Below are positions 25,447 to 33,210 of a stretch of DNA of 44,691 nt, piece by piece. A model generated the notes under the pieces. It did not search any database. It saw only the letters and a list, made by a program, of their open reading frames with translations, and was not told where the DNA came from. The stretch is from Bifidobacteriaceae bacterium (GTDB taxonomy: Bacteria > Actinomycetota > Actinomycetes > Actinomycetales > WQXJ01), in contig JAISCU010000460.1 of the NCBI GenBank assembly GCA_031265345.1, positions 1 to 44,691 of the forward strand. The letters are read 5' to 3'. The position numbers were made by a program, and so were the translations under genes. Position 1 is the first letter of the stretch, and each line of letters begins with the position of its first letter.

Positions 25447-25492
25447 AGACAGGATCCATGGTTGTCGGCGCCGAGCGTCAGGGATCCTGTCT
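25447..25492. repeat. Inverted repeat between permease and hipBA remnant
   Basis: AGACAGGATCC (25447-25457) and GGATCCTGTCT (25482-25492) are perfect 11-base arms around a 24-base loop. Similarity extends outward as GGAAAA versus TCTTTC. It lies between convergent genes and could be a bidirectional terminator (CTCTTTC follows) or a REP-like element. It sits 95 bases beyond the truncated end of the HipA remnant. Confidence 0.65.
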
Positions 25493-25587
25493 CTTTCGCC
25501 ACCCGTCCACTTCCCGTCCGCGGGTCGGCGGTGGCCGCCGACCCGGCCACCAGAACTCCGCTCTAAGTGCACGGCATTGGGCCGTCC

Positions 25588-25716
25588 TCAGCCGTGGTTG
25601 GGTGCCGGGAGCACGGGTCGGGTCAGGCGGCCACCGCCAGCGCGGGACAATCGCGCGACCCTCGTGCCGTAGAGCCAGGCGTCCAGCGAGGCCTCGACCG
25701 AGGTCACACCTGCCAT
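25588..25716 (-). pseudogene. HipA toxin 5' remnant
   Basis: Just after the HipB-like gene, and overlapping its end by 13 bases, a 42-codon frame starts with ATG at 25716. It encodes VEASLDAWLYGTRVARLSR then AGGGRLTRPVL, the start of a HipA kinase (N-terminal subdomain 1). It stops at a TGA at 25588-25590. The remaining 350-400 residues of HipA, including the kinase core, are absent before the convergent ABC genes. I read this as a deleted toxin gene. The match is short, so a chance resemblance remains possible, but the position and overlap are those of hipA. Confidence 0.6.
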
Positions 25717-25973
25717 GGGTCGACCTCCTCGGTTGGATCGACCGGGGCTTCGATCCTGATCCTGGCCCCCAACAGGGCGGTGAGTTGGAACAGTCGGCCG
25801 TAGGCCAGGATCTCCTTGCCGTTCTCCAGCTCGTGGAGGTACCGGCGGGGGATGCCCAGGTGCGCGGCCAGGCCGGCTTGCGTCCAGCCGCGCTCGGCGC
25901 GCAGGTGGCTCAAGAATCGCCCCAGGTCTCGCGCCGACCTGAGGTCGGACCAGATGCGGTCGCCGTCCGTCAT
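25704..25973 (-). CDS. HipB-like Xre-family antitoxin/regulator
   Basis: This 89-residue protein has a helix-turn-helix of the Xre type (LGRFLSHLRAERGWTQAGLAAHLGIPRRYLHELENGK, residues about 19-55). A beta-strand tail follows (LFQLTALLGARIRIEA), the layout of HipB antitoxins that dimerise through the tail. ATG 25973 was chosen because GGGAGGGGAG precedes it. Its toxin partner survives only as a fragment, so it may now act as a stand-alone repressor. A palindromic operator candidate lies 55-80 bases upstream. Confidence 0.82.
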   Translation of the reverse strand: MTDGDRIWSDLRSARDLGRFLSHLRAERGWTQAGLAAHLGIPRRYLHELENGKEILAYGRLFQLTALLGARIRIEAPVDPTEEVDPWQV

Positions 25974-26021
25974 GGGCGCCTCTCCCCTCCCTCTGGCCGT
26001 GCCGGACACTGCTGTGCGGAT

Positions 26022-26050
26022 ATTATCACATTGTCAAAATGTGCGAATAA
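26022..26050 (-). promoter_or_regulatory. Candidate HipB operator
   Basis: CACATT (26027-26032) and AATGTG (26038-26043) form a perfect inverted repeat around GTCAA. Outer ATTAT (26022-26026) and ATAAT extend the symmetry. The block is markedly AT-rich compared with its surroundings and lies upstream of the hipB-like start, fitting an autoregulatory site. A GATAAT box on the minus strand (26027-26022) could be a -10. Confidence 0.5.
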
Positions 26051-26211
26051 TCGCACTCCGATGAGCCGGGCGAACGCGCAGCCGTTGCGACTCCGAAGCC
26101 GGGTGCGGGTCGGTCGACGTGGCCGCGACGGCCGGCCAGGCGGCATCGGACATCTTGTTCTTGGGTCAGGCGACCTTGGTGGCCCAAATCGGGTTTCGGG
26201 AGCCGCGGGCC

Positions 26212-26904
26212 TCAGGGGCGGGCCGCGAAGCGGTCCAGGAGGGTTGTGTTGCCGGAGACGATCAGGATGTCCTGGGGCGAGACGCGGGTCTCCTCGGTGG
26301 CGTACTCGAACTCTTGTCCAGGGGATTTGACGCCGATCACGGTGACGCCATACTTCTTGCGAATCTGCGACTGGCCCAGCGTGAAGCCGATGGTCTCCTT
26401 GGGCGGGTGCATCTTCACGATCGTGAAGCCGTCCTCGAACTCGATGTAGTCGAGCAGGCGGCCCGAGACCAGGTGGGCGACCCTCTCCCCGGCGTCCGAT
26501 TCGGGCAGGATGACCTGGTTCGCGCCGATCCGCCGCAAGATGCGGGCGTGCTCGGAGGAGGTCGCCTTGGCCCAGACCTGGCCCAGGCCCAGATCGACCA
26601 GGTTCGAGGTGATGAGCACCGAGGCCTCCAGCGCCGTGCCCACGCCCACCACCGCGATGGGGAAGTCGCGCGCCCCCAACTGTTCGAGGGCCTCGGAGTC
26701 GGTGCAGTCGGCCTCGATCAGCGGGAGGCGGCCGGACCAGCGCCGGATCACTTCGGGGTCCTTCTCCACGGCCAGGACCTCCCGGCCGAGTCGGTCGACG
26801 GTGAGCGCCAGGCGCGACCCGAACCGGCCCATCCCGATCACGAGGACCGCCCCGTCGGTCGGCAGGGGAGCGTCCGGCGTGGCCGAAGATCGTTTGTGGT
26901 CCAT
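26212..26904 (-). CDS. TrkA/KtrA potassium uptake regulator (RCK protein)
   Basis: This 230-residue cytoplasmic gating subunit binds nucleotides and controls the potassium channel encoded just upstream. The RCK_N Rossmann domain (VLVIGMGRFGSRLA, about residues 20-30; LPLIEADCTDSEAL) is followed by an RCK_C domain (about 145-225, VIGVKSPGQEFEYAT). An AAGGAT ribosome site precedes the ATG. It is second in a two-gene operon with trkH/ktrB, separated by 116 bases. Confidence 0.92.
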   Translation of the reverse strand: MDHKRSSATPDAPLPTDGAVLVIGMGRFGSRLALTVDRLGREVLAVEKDPEVIRRWSGRLPLIEADCTDSEALEQLGARDFPIAVVGVGTALEASVLITSNLVDLGLGQVWAKATSSEHARILRRIGANQVILPESDAGERVAHLVSGRLLDYIEFEDGFTIVKMHPPKETIGFTLGQSQIRKKYGVTVIGVKSPGQEFEYATEETRVSPQDILIVSGNTTLLDRFAARP

Positions 26905-27020
26905 CGGTCGATCCTTTCATGTCCGGGTGCCTCCGCGGTGAGGGCTCGCGGTGGCCGATGCCGCGCGACCGGGTCCGGCGGCCTGGCCGGGTTGGTTCGT
27001 GGCTGGCTCGGGCGGAGGTT

Positions 27021-28397
27021 TCACCCCACGATTGGCCGATCCTCCGGCAGCCGGATGACCCGGCGGCGGTTGGTCAAAGCGACCGAGGTCGCGATGGTCA
27101 TGGTTCCGAGCCGTCCGGTCAGCATCAGGGCGGCCAAGGTCATCTTGCCCAGCGGCGGGAGGGCCGCGGCTAGGCCGGTGGACAATCCGCAGGTGGCGAA
27201 CGCCGAGATGCACTCGTAGAGGATGCGGGCCAGGGGGGCCTCGGAGATCAGAGACAAGATGAGCGCGCCGGTGAAGACGAACATCACCGAGGCGACCGCG
27301 ACGGTCACGGCCACCCGCAGGATGGACGGTTCGATCCGCCGCCCGAAGGCTTCCATGTCGCGGTCGCCGCGGGCCTCGGCCCGGATCGCCAGCAGCATCA
27401 CCGCCAGGGTGGTGACCTTGATCCCGCCCGCGGTGGACGCCGAGCCGCCGCCCACGAACATGAGCGCGTCCTGCAACAGCATGGTGGCGGGATGCTGCTG
27501 GCTGACATCGACCGTGGCGAACCCGCCGGAGCGCGTCATGACACTCGCGAACAGGGTGTTCAGCAGGGTAGAACCGGTCGAGAACGAGCCGTACGTGCGG
27601 GGATTCGACCATTCGGTGGCGCTGAACGCGACCCAGGCCACGCCCAGCAGGGCGAGGCAGAAACTGATCGTCAGCTTGGAGTGCAGGGTCAAGTCGGAGG
27701 GATGGCGCCAGTGCCGGCTCAGGTCGAGGATGACCGGGAAGCCGAGCGAGCCGAGGAACACCGCCGTCATGATCGGGGCCAGCACCCACCAGTCGGATGC
27801 GAACACCTCCAACCCCGCGGCGGTGGGCACGAAACCGGCGTTGTTGAAGGCCGAGACGCCGTAGAACAGGCCGTGCCAGAGGGCTTGGCCAGCGGATTCG
27901 CCCTCGACTATGAAACGTGGGGTCAGCACCGCCATCAATAGCAGTTCCACCACTATTGAGGTGACCGCGACGGCTCTGACCAGGACGCCGACCTCGCCCA
28001 GTCGGGAGGTCCCGGTCTCCGACGCCGTCAGCACCTTGGAGCGCAGGCCCAGGCGTCTGGAGGCGATCAGCGAGAGCAGCGAGCCCAACGTCATCACGCC
28101 CAGGCCGCCGATCTGGATTCCGGCCACGATCACGACCTGGCCGAACCCGGACCAGTACTCAGCCGTCGGCACCGTTGTCAGGCCGGTCACGCAGACGGCG
28201 GAGGTGGCGGTGAAGACGGCGTCGGTGATGTCCGGCGAATATGGCCCGGCCCTGGCGACCGGCAGGCACAGCAAGGCGGCCACGATCAGGATCACGGTCG
28301 CGAAGGCGGCCACCGCCAGGCGGGCCGGAGACATATGGGAGATGCGGCCGCCGAACGAGCGCGCTGGCGCGCCACCCTCCGACATACCTTCCCGCAT
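27021..28397 (-). CDS. TrkH/KtrB potassium transporter membrane subunit
   Basis: The product is a 458-residue multi-pass protein forming the potassium path. All four selectivity-filter-like repeats are visible: TSAVCVTGLTT, SAFNNAGF, MTRSGGFAT and SAFATCGLSTG. Eight or more hydrophobic helices fit the family (four M1-P-M2 units). Start ATG 28397 has AGGGTG upstream; a second ATG at 28385 is too close to its GGGAAGG. The gene is divergent from the HTH gene at 28468. Together with the RCK protein it makes a Trk/Ktr uptake system. Confidence 0.93.
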   Translation of the reverse strand: MREGMSEGGAPARSFGGRISHMSPARLAVAAFATVILIVAALLCLPVARAGPYSPDITDAVFTATSAVCVTGLTTVPTAEYWSGFGQVVIVAGIQIGGLGVMTLGSLLSLIASRRLGLRSKVLTASETGTSRLGEVGVLVRAVAVTSIVVELLLMAVLTPRFIVEGESAGQALWHGLFYGVSAFNNAGFVPTAAGLEVFASDWWVLAPIMTAVFLGSLGFPVILDLSRHWRHPSDLTLHSKLTISFCLALLGVAWVAFSATEWSNPRTYGSFSTGSTLLNTLFASVMTRSGGFATVDVSQQHPATMLLQDALMFVGGGSASTAGGIKVTTLAVMLLAIRAEARGDRDMEAFGRRIEPSILRVAVTVAVASVMFVFTGALILSLISEAPLARILYECISAFATCGLSTGLAAALPPLGKMTLAALMLTGRLGTMTIATSVALTNRRRVIRLPEDRPIVG

Positions 28398-28400
28398 GAG

Positions 28401-28429
28401 TTCACCCTACTCACACCAGGCGCTAGAGT
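28401..28429 (+). promoter_or_regulatory. Candidate promoter of the small HTH gene
   Basis: TTCACC (28401-28406) and TAGAGT (28424-28429) are separated by 17 bases and match four of six consensus positions each. Transcription would begin near 28436, about 32 bases before the ATG. The box overlaps the divergent trkH leader, so both genes may share control. Confidence 0.4.
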
Positions 28430-28467
28430 TGACACCGGCAACACCGTTCACTCCAGAAAGCGCATCC

Positions 28468-28674
28468 ATGGATTCCAAACCGGCGTTCTTGACCGTGTCA
28501 GAGGTCGCCGCCAGGCTGCGGGTGTCCGACATGACCATCTACCGGCTGATAACCAACGGTGAGATCCGGGCTCTCAAGGTGGGGCGCTCCTACCGCATCC
28601 CGGCCGAGGCGCTGGACGATTGGCTGGCGGACGGGTCCAACTGGGAGCAGGGCAACGCCGCCCGCAGCGCCTAA
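28468..28674 (+). CDS. Small excisionase/BldC-like helix-turn-helix protein
   Basis: This 68-residue DNA-binding protein of the MerR/excisionase type carries FLTVSEVAARLRVSDMTIYRLITNG, then EIRALKVGRSYRIPAEALDDWL. It resembles the conserved actinobacterial regulator known in Mycobacterium tuberculosis as Rv0500A, which lies next to the bS22 gene. Here the bS22 gene is 4.5 kb further on. The ATG at 28468 begins the conserved domain; no strong ribosome site precedes it. It likely acts as a regulator, with targets unknown. Confidence 0.85.
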   Translation: MDSKPAFLTVSEVAARLRVSDMTIYRLITNGEIRALKVGRSYRIPAEALDDWLADGSNWEQGNAARSA

Positions 28675-28713
28675 AGGCCTCCAGCCTCCACAGCCCGACC
28701 ACTGCGCCGGGTT

Positions 28714-28760
28714 GGCCAGGTGGCAGCAAGCCGGACGCTGGGGTCGGCTGAGCGGCATCG
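28714..28760. repeat. GCGGCATCG-family repeat, copy left of vapBC
   Basis: These 47 bases match 29624-29670 at about 79% in the same orientation, ending in the invariant GAGCGGCATCG. They lie 26 bases past the end of vapC. Confidence 0.65.
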
Positions 28761-28786
28761 CGCAACTGGTCGGCGCGATCGAGCGA

Positions 28787-29239
28787 TCACAACTCCACCA
28801 AGTCCGCCAGCGCCGTCAAGGGCGCGAAGTCGGCGGTGTTGCGAGTGGCTATGGCGCATCCATTGGCCAGCGCGACAGCGGCCAGCATCATGTCCACCCG
28901 GCGTGCCCGGCTCACCGATCTCCCGGCCTGGACCACCGCCCGGCAAACCACCGGGTACATCAGCGCGGCGGCGTCATCGAAAGGCAAGCCCGGTCCGTAG
29001 GCCTCCCTCGCCAGCGCGAGGTCGAGGGGCGTTTGCATCCGAACCCTTGGATCGGCGGCGAACTCTCCCTCGGCCAATTCGGCATAGGTGATCGCCGCCA
29101 CCATGAGCCGGGCCGATCCGAGGGAGGCAAGCTTGGTCGCGTCGGGGCGCATGATGACCACATTGGTGTCCAGGAGCACCCTGGTCGGCGGCGACGGCGT
29201 TGACCCGAGTGGCGGCGTGGCGCGCATAGACCCGGCCAT
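28787..29239 (-). CDS. VapC-type PIN-domain toxin (ribonuclease)
   Basis: PIN toxins cut specific RNAs using a cluster of acidic residues and magnesium. The 150-residue protein shows VLLDTNVVIM (first Asp), ITYAELAEGE (Glu), RARRVDMMLAAVALANG (Asp) and ATRNTADFAPL (last Asp). The ATG shares one base with the antitoxin TAA (TAATG), so translation is coupled. The first 20 residues are not part of the domain, and an internal start is possible. It is the second gene of a vapBC operon that sits between two repeat copies. Confidence 0.88.
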   Translation of the reverse strand: MAGSMRATPPLGSTPSPPTRVLLDTNVVIMRPDATKLASLGSARLMVAAITYAELAEGEFAADPRVRMQTPLDLALAREAYGPGLPFDDAAALMYPVVCRAVVQAGRSVSRARRVDMMLAAVALANGCAIATRNTADFAPLTALADLVEL

Positions 29240-29523
29240 TATGGCTGATCGCCCACCGTGCCAGCGGCATCGCGGCCGGCTTCGACCGCCGCTAGCTGGG
29301 CCTGCCTCACCGCGTCGCCGGGGCGCCGGGCGGTGAAGTATCGCGAGTCCGCGAGGCGGTCGGCGGCGATCCCCGGAGGGTCGACCGCGGCCCGGCGCGC
29401 AATGGCGATCCCGGTGTCGCCGCCGTGAGCGGTGATGGTGTATTCGGCCCGGCCGTCACGAACCTCGCCGACCACCTCGGAGACTCGTCGCTGCAGGTCC
29501 GCAATGCCGATGGTCTTGATCAT
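29239..29523 (-). CDS. Phd/YefM-type antitoxin of the PIN toxin
   Basis: The product is a 94-residue protein whose N-terminal half matches Phd/YefM antitoxins (MIKTIGIADLQRRVSEVVGEV, then YTITAHGGDTGIAIARR), which fold as DNA-binding dimers. The C-terminal part should mask the PIN toxin. It precedes vapC with a TAATG junction. Upstream, an AT-rich palindromic block (29530-29565) is a likely autoregulatory operator. Its ATG lies only about 20 bases from a TATATA/TATACA box, implying a very short leader. Confidence 0.82.
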   Translation of the reverse strand: MIKTIGIADLQRRVSEVVGEVRDGRAEYTITAHGGDTGIAIARRAAVDPPGIAADRLADSRYFTARRPGDAVRQAQLAAVEAGRDAAGTVGDQP

Positions 29524-29529
29524 GCCGCC

Positions 29530-29565
29530 AGTCTACAGCGATTGTATATAGCCGATATATAGACT
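29530..29565 (-). promoter_or_regulatory. vapBC promoter/operator
   Basis: AGTCTA (29530-29535) and TAGACT (29560-29565) are inverted arms. Inside them are two TATATA boxes (29545-29550 and 29556-29561), 11 bases apart. The AT-rich block stands out from its surroundings and directly precedes the antitoxin start. The inner boxes may serve as -10 elements with the antitoxin binding the arms. Confidence 0.6.
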
Positions 29566-29623
29566 GCAGGCCAATGACCGGCGCGGCGGACGGCGGCAGG
29601 ACGCATCGAAAGGGTGCTGAGCC

Positions 29624-29670
29624 GGCCAGATGGGCGCAAGCTAAGCGCTGGGGCCGACCGAGCGGCATCG
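29624..29670. repeat. GCGGCATCG-family repeat, copy right of vapBC
   Basis: The partner of 28714-28760, same orientation, ending six bases before the next minus-strand gene stop. Together the copies enclose the whole vapBC unit with its operator. Confidence 0.65.
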
Positions 29671-29675
29671 GCGGC

Positions 29676-29984
29676 CTAAGACTGGTGGTCAGCGGTGAGC
29701 GGCCGCCCGATGATCTCCTGCAGAACCGCGACGTGGGAGTCGAACGCGGCCACCCCCTCGGCGCTGACCCGAACGCTGGTCTGCGGCACGCCGCGCGCGG
29801 TGAACCGCTTGGCGACCTCGACGTAACCGGCCGCCTCGAGCCGCTTGATGTGGGCGGACAGGTTCCCCGGCGTCAACGCCAGCAGCGTTTGGAGGCGGCC
29901 GAACGAGATGTCCGAATCGCGCCCCAACTGGACCAGGGCGGACATGATGCGCAGACGGGCCGGAGCGTCGAACAGATCAGCCAT
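29676..29984 (-). CDS. Winged-helix transcriptional regulator of the ABC operon
   Basis: The product is a 102-residue single-domain winged helix. ARLRIMSALVQLGRDSDISFGRLQTLL and LTPGNLSAHIKRLEAAGYVEV form the helix-turn-helix, and the ARGVPQTSVRVSAEG wing follows. It resembles ArsR/MarR-like HTH_34 regulators. The ATG at 29984 overlaps the previous gene by 8 bases; an in-frame upstream start at 30011 is less likely. As last gene of a coupled ABC operon it probably controls that operon. Confidence 0.82.
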   Translation of the reverse strand: MADLFDAPARLRIMSALVQLGRDSDISFGRLQTLLALTPGNLSAHIKRLEAAGYVEVAKRFTARGVPQTSVRVSAEGVAAFDSHVAVLQEIIGRPLTADHQS

Positions 29985-30693
29985 GGTTGCTCGGTGCGCC
30001 CAGGCGTCCACGGGGCCAGGTCGCCGCGCTGACCCAGAATCCCAAAGCTGGCAGGGCTCCCACGGCCGCCAGCATAGTGGGCCACGGGGTCAGGCCGCTG
30101 GCCACCCCCACGCCGATCAGCCAGAACCCCAACACCAAGTCGCGTCGGCCGCTCACGAAGACGCCCGCGCAGGCGTAGGTCAGGCCGACCAGCACGCACG
30201 ACGTCGAATAGGCCACCCGCGTGATGGTCTGGGCGCCTGCGGACTCGGAGGCGACCAGGGCGGTGACCGCCAAGACCAAGACCAGCCCGATCAGCCAGGC
30301 CACGCCGAAGAAGACGGGTCTGGTGGCGGCGGAGCCGCGCACGCCCTCGTAACGCCTCCAGGCGTGGGTCAGGATGACGAAGACGCCGCACGAGCCTGCC
30401 GCCGCCGCGATCAGGCCGGCCTGGCCGGCGGACGACGGCCAGACCACGGTCGCCAAGTATTGGCCGCCGAAACCGAGCAGGTAGGCGGCCCCCAGCACCA
30501 CCAGGACGAAGCGATCGTTGAGCGTGGTCAAGTGCCTGAACCGTTCCTGGTCGTGGGCGATCCGTTCGAGCGCGGCTGCCGCCAGGCCGGCGTCCGGCGG
30601 GGCGTGGGCTTCGGTGTGGCTGTCGGTGCGGGCTTTGGTGTGGCTGTCGGTGTGAGGGCCGGACTCGTGGGCGGGTCGGCGCCGTTCAGTCAT
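29977..30693 (-). CDS. Multi-pass membrane protein of the ABC operon
   Basis: A 238-residue protein of unknown role with about six hydrophobic helices from residue 60 on (VLVVLGAAYLLGFGG, GLIAAAAGSCGVFVIL and others). A hydrophilic N-terminus carries a repeated His/Thr-rich segment (DSHTKART, DSHTEAHA) encoded by near-identical tandem DNA. It overlaps the ABC permease gene by 8 bases upstream and the regulator gene by 8 bases downstream. In similar operons a membrane protein is paired with the winged-helix regulator, perhaps as its membrane sensor (inference). Confidence 0.7.
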   Translation of the reverse strand: MTERRRPAHESGPHTDSHTKARTDSHTEAHAPPDAGLAAAALERIAHDQERFRHLTTLNDRFVLVVLGAAYLLGFGGQYLATVVWPSSAGQAGLIAAAAGSCGVFVILTHAWRRYEGVRGSAATRPVFFGVAWLIGLVLVLAVTALVASESAGAQTITRVAYSTSCVLVGLTYACAGVFVSGRRDLVLGFWLIGVGVASGLTPWPTMLAAVGALPALGFWVSAATWPRGRLGAPSNHG

Positions 30694-31543
30694 GGTGGGC
30701 TCCCTCGTCGCGTCGGTAGAGCGCCAGAGTCGCCGCCAGCCCGGCGACCGTCCAGGCGATCAGGACGCCGATGCCGCGCCACTCGATCCCGCCCTCCCGC
30801 CAGGCCGTCATCAGGTCAGCCGCCGCGCCAGGCGGCGCGAACCCGGAGACGCGGTCGATCCAGCCCGGCAGAGGCAACCCGCTGATCCCGCCGAACAGGA
30901 TCATCGCGAAGGCTGCGGTCAAGGCGACCGCCAGGGCGCTCTTCGGAGTCAACATGAATCCCAAGGCCATCCCGATCGAGGTGGCCGGAACCGCCAAGGC
31001 GACCGCTCCGCCCATGACGGCCAGGAGATCGGCCGGGCCCGGCTCGGCCGCGGTGACCAATGCGCCCACGACCGCCGCCACCAAGGCGCTGGCCAGGCCG
31101 CACAGGAACGGCGCCGCCGCCCAGGCGACCAGCCTTGGCCCAGGGCCCGCGGGCAAGGTCCGGGCATAGCGGTAGAAGTCGCTGCGGCGCGCCTCCGGAA
31201 TCGCGGTGGCGGGGAAGTTCAAGCAGACCATCATCGTGCCGACCAAACTCAGGTCCGCCGCCAGGCCCAGCGCGACCTGGCCGTCGGTGCGAAGCTCGGG
31301 CAGGGCCACCATGAAGAAGGCCAGCATGATCAGCGGGTAGGCCATGTTCAGCAGGACCGCTGCGGGCTCGCGCAGCCAGAGGCCCACCTCGAACCGGGTC
31401 CAGCGCCAGGTCAACTTGGTGGCTGGCAGGACGGCGGTCGTGACCTGACCGGACGGCGCTCCCTGACCGGACGGCGCTCCCCGACCGGCCGGTGTTCTGG
31501 CGAGAGGTTGGGCCTCGGACCGGACTTGCGGAGGCGGACTCAT
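30686..31543 (-). CDS. ABC-2 type permease
   Basis: A 285-residue membrane protein with about six helices of ABC-2 type (LREPAAVLLNMAYPLIMLAFFMV, ALVAAVVGALVTAA, SALAVALTAAFAMILFGGISG). The first 35 residues contain a GAPSGQ duplication from an 18-base DNA repeat and are unlikely to fold. It starts by ATGA overlap with the ATPase gene and ends inside the next gene. It partners the ATPase at 31540-32439; the substrate is unknown. Confidence 0.88.
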   Translation of the reverse strand: MSPPPQVRSEAQPLARTPAGRGAPSGQGAPSGQVTTAVLPATKLTWRWTRFEVGLWLREPAAVLLNMAYPLIMLAFFMVALPELRTDGQVALGLAADLSLVGTMMVCLNFPATAIPEARRSDFYRYARTLPAGPGPRLVAWAAAPFLCGLASALVAAVVGALVTAAEPGPADLLAVMGGAVALAVPATSIGMALGFMLTPKSALAVALTAAFAMILFGGISGLPLPGWIDRVSGFAPPGAAADLMTAWREGGIEWRGIGVLIAWTVAGLAATLALYRRDEGAHHD

Positions 31544-32439
31544 GGCTTGACCTCCTCGCCAGCCAGGATGGGCCCGAAGGCGTCGGTCAGGTTCGGCTTG
31601 ACCAGGTCGAGTCCGGTGTAGCTCACTCCCGCGTCCGCCAACGCTTGCAGGGCGAGGTGCGCCTGCCCGGAGGCGACCACCACTTCCGCGCCTTCGCGCC
31701 GGGCGCCGACCTCGCGCAGCACGCCGATGGCGCGATCGTCGAGCGTCTCGATTCGGATGGTGGGCGCGGCGGCGCGGTCGACCAGTTCACCTGTGGGGCT
31801 ATCGGCTACGATCCGGCCCGCGCGGATCGCCACCACGCGGTCCGCGAGCCGCTCGATCTCTTCCAGGTAATGGCTGGTGACGAACACGGTGACGCCTTGG
31901 CGGGACTTGGCTTCGACGGCGTCCCACAGACGGTGCCGCGCGTTCACATCCAGACCCGTCGATGGTTCGTCCAACAGTGCGAGCCGGGGGTTCCCGGCGA
32001 ACGCCAGGGCCACGGCCAGCAGTCGCTCCTCGCCGCCGGACATGGCCCCGATTCGTTTCTTGGCCAGATGGTCGATCCCGAATTCGGCCAGCAATTCCAG
32101 CGGCGGCCGGTGGTCCGCGAAGTGCCCGGCGACGAATCGCGTCAGGTCGAGAGCGGTCAGGCCCTTGGCCACGCCAGAGCTTTGCGGTGTGACGCCGAGC
32201 CGGGCGCGGGCCAGGGGATCGCGCGGGTCCCTGCCGAACAGCCGCACGATCCCTGACGTCGCCTGGCGCAAACCTGCGACCAGGTTGATCATGGTGCTCT
32301 TGCCCGATCCGTTGGGACCGATCAGCCCGACCGTCTGCCCGGCCCGCACCTCCAGGTCCACGCGGTCCAGGGCGTTGACGGCGCCGAAGCTCCGTGTCGC
32401 CTGGGCCAGTCTGATCGGTGTCTCGAAGTCGAATCGCAC
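31540..32439 (-). CDS. ABC transporter ATP-binding protein
   Basis: The product is a 299-residue exporter-type ATPase: Walker A GPNGSGKST, signature MSGGEERLL, Walker B LALLDEPSTGLD and H-loop TSHYLEEIERLADR. A C-terminal extension of about 80 residues is typical of ABC-2 exporters. A GGGGAGG ribosome site precedes the ATG. It is the first of four genes joined by short overlaps (ATPase, permease, membrane protein, regulator). Drug or peptide export is possible, but the sequence does not say. Confidence 0.9.
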   Translation of the reverse strand: MRFDFETPIRLAQATRSFGAVNALDRVDLEVRAGQTVGLIGPNGSGKSTMINLVAGLRQATSGIVRLFGRDPRDPLARARLGVTPQSSGVAKGLTALDLTRFVAGHFADHRPPLELLAEFGIDHLAKKRIGAMSGGEERLLAVALAFAGNPRLALLDEPSTGLDVNARHRLWDAVEAKSRQGVTVFVTSHYLEEIERLADRVVAIRAGRIVADSPTGELVDRAAAPTIRIETLDDRAIGVLREVGARREGAEVVVASGQAHLALQALADAGVSYTGLDLVKPNLTDAFGPILAGEEVKP

Positions 32440-32472
32440 GTCTGCCTCCCCGTTGGCTATGTGTCACAAAGG

Positions 32473-32501
32473 ACTCTACCGCGCAGAGTAAACGAGGCAA
32501 A
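32473..32501 (-). promoter_or_regulatory. Candidate promoter of the four-gene ABC operon
   Basis: On the minus strand TTTGCC (32501-32496) and TAGAGT (32478-32473) are separated by exactly 17 bases. The expected start site is about 25-30 bases before the ATPase ATG. Confidence 0.5.
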
Positions 32502-33135
32502 ATCCGCCCGCCTCCGCTCCACCCGTCAGACGGGTAGTCCATGCGCCGCCAGTGTCTGTCTGCCCGAGAAACCGGCAGCGCTCCCGCCGTGATTGGGTCG
32601 GTTCCCAATCATGGTTGGGCCGGTTGGCGGGGCAGTATGTCCAATGCCGTCCGCGCCGGTCCCGATGGCCGGGCGGCCCCGCGATATGGCTGGCTCGGTC
32701 GCCAGGCCGCGGCGTGGCCGCCGAGCCCGCTGTTGTGAGTGCCCCCGTGCGTCCTGCCTAGCGGGCAGAGAGGCGGCACTCGGACGGCCTGGGCGACGAG
32801 ACCATCGGATTGCATGGTTCGGGGCGCCGAAATGCTGACCCGCAAGAAGATCAACGGATTGCCGCGCAAGTTGGCCCCGAGACGTCTCCGCCGCGGGCTT
32901 GAACAGGACCACGGAGGGCCTCGGCCTGGTTTCGGTGTCGATAGGGCGGGCGGCCAACCATTTCCAGAGCTGTGGCGGGGCGGGTGACGGCGAGGCGGCA
33001 TCGTCCACCGGGGGCCACTGCGAAGACCGGCGCGGGCCGCGCGCAGGCGTAAACCGGCCCGGTAACGAAGCGCGCTGACACCCGGCCGCCGGGCTCTGGA
33101 ACGCCGGTGCGCGGCGGGACGGGCACGATACGGGG
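32502..33135. other. Gene-free stretch upstream of bS22
   Basis: No supportable gene was found in these roughly 630 bases. They hold an inverted repeat GATTGGG/CCCAATC (32591-32610) and a copy of the GCGGCATCG repeat ending at 33003. It is the right edge of the 4.5-kb segment that separates the HTH gene from bS22 and may contain decayed sequence. Confidence 0.5.
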
Positions 33136-33141
33136 TAAGAT
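33136..33141 (+). promoter_or_regulatory. Candidate -10 of bS22
   Basis: TAAGAT lies about 70 bases before the bS22 start and is the best -10 in the region. The -35 position is GC-rich and does not resemble consensus. Confidence 0.35.
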
Positions 33142-33210
33142 GCCTTGCCGGTGGCTTCGCTGAGGGCGGAGCGGGCAGACTTACGCAACGAACAGAACTG
33201 TGAGGACCGT

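Noticed and set aside
28398..28467. TTGACA at 28429-28434 as the -35 of the small HTH gene
   Set aside because: Nothing resembling a -10 lies 16-18 bases downstream; the TTCACC/TAGAGT pair just upstream fits better.
29977..30011. Upstream start (30011) of the winged-helix regulator
   Set aside because: It would deepen the overlap with the membrane protein gene and adds residues (DAWAHRAT) outside the domain; ATG 29984 is simpler.
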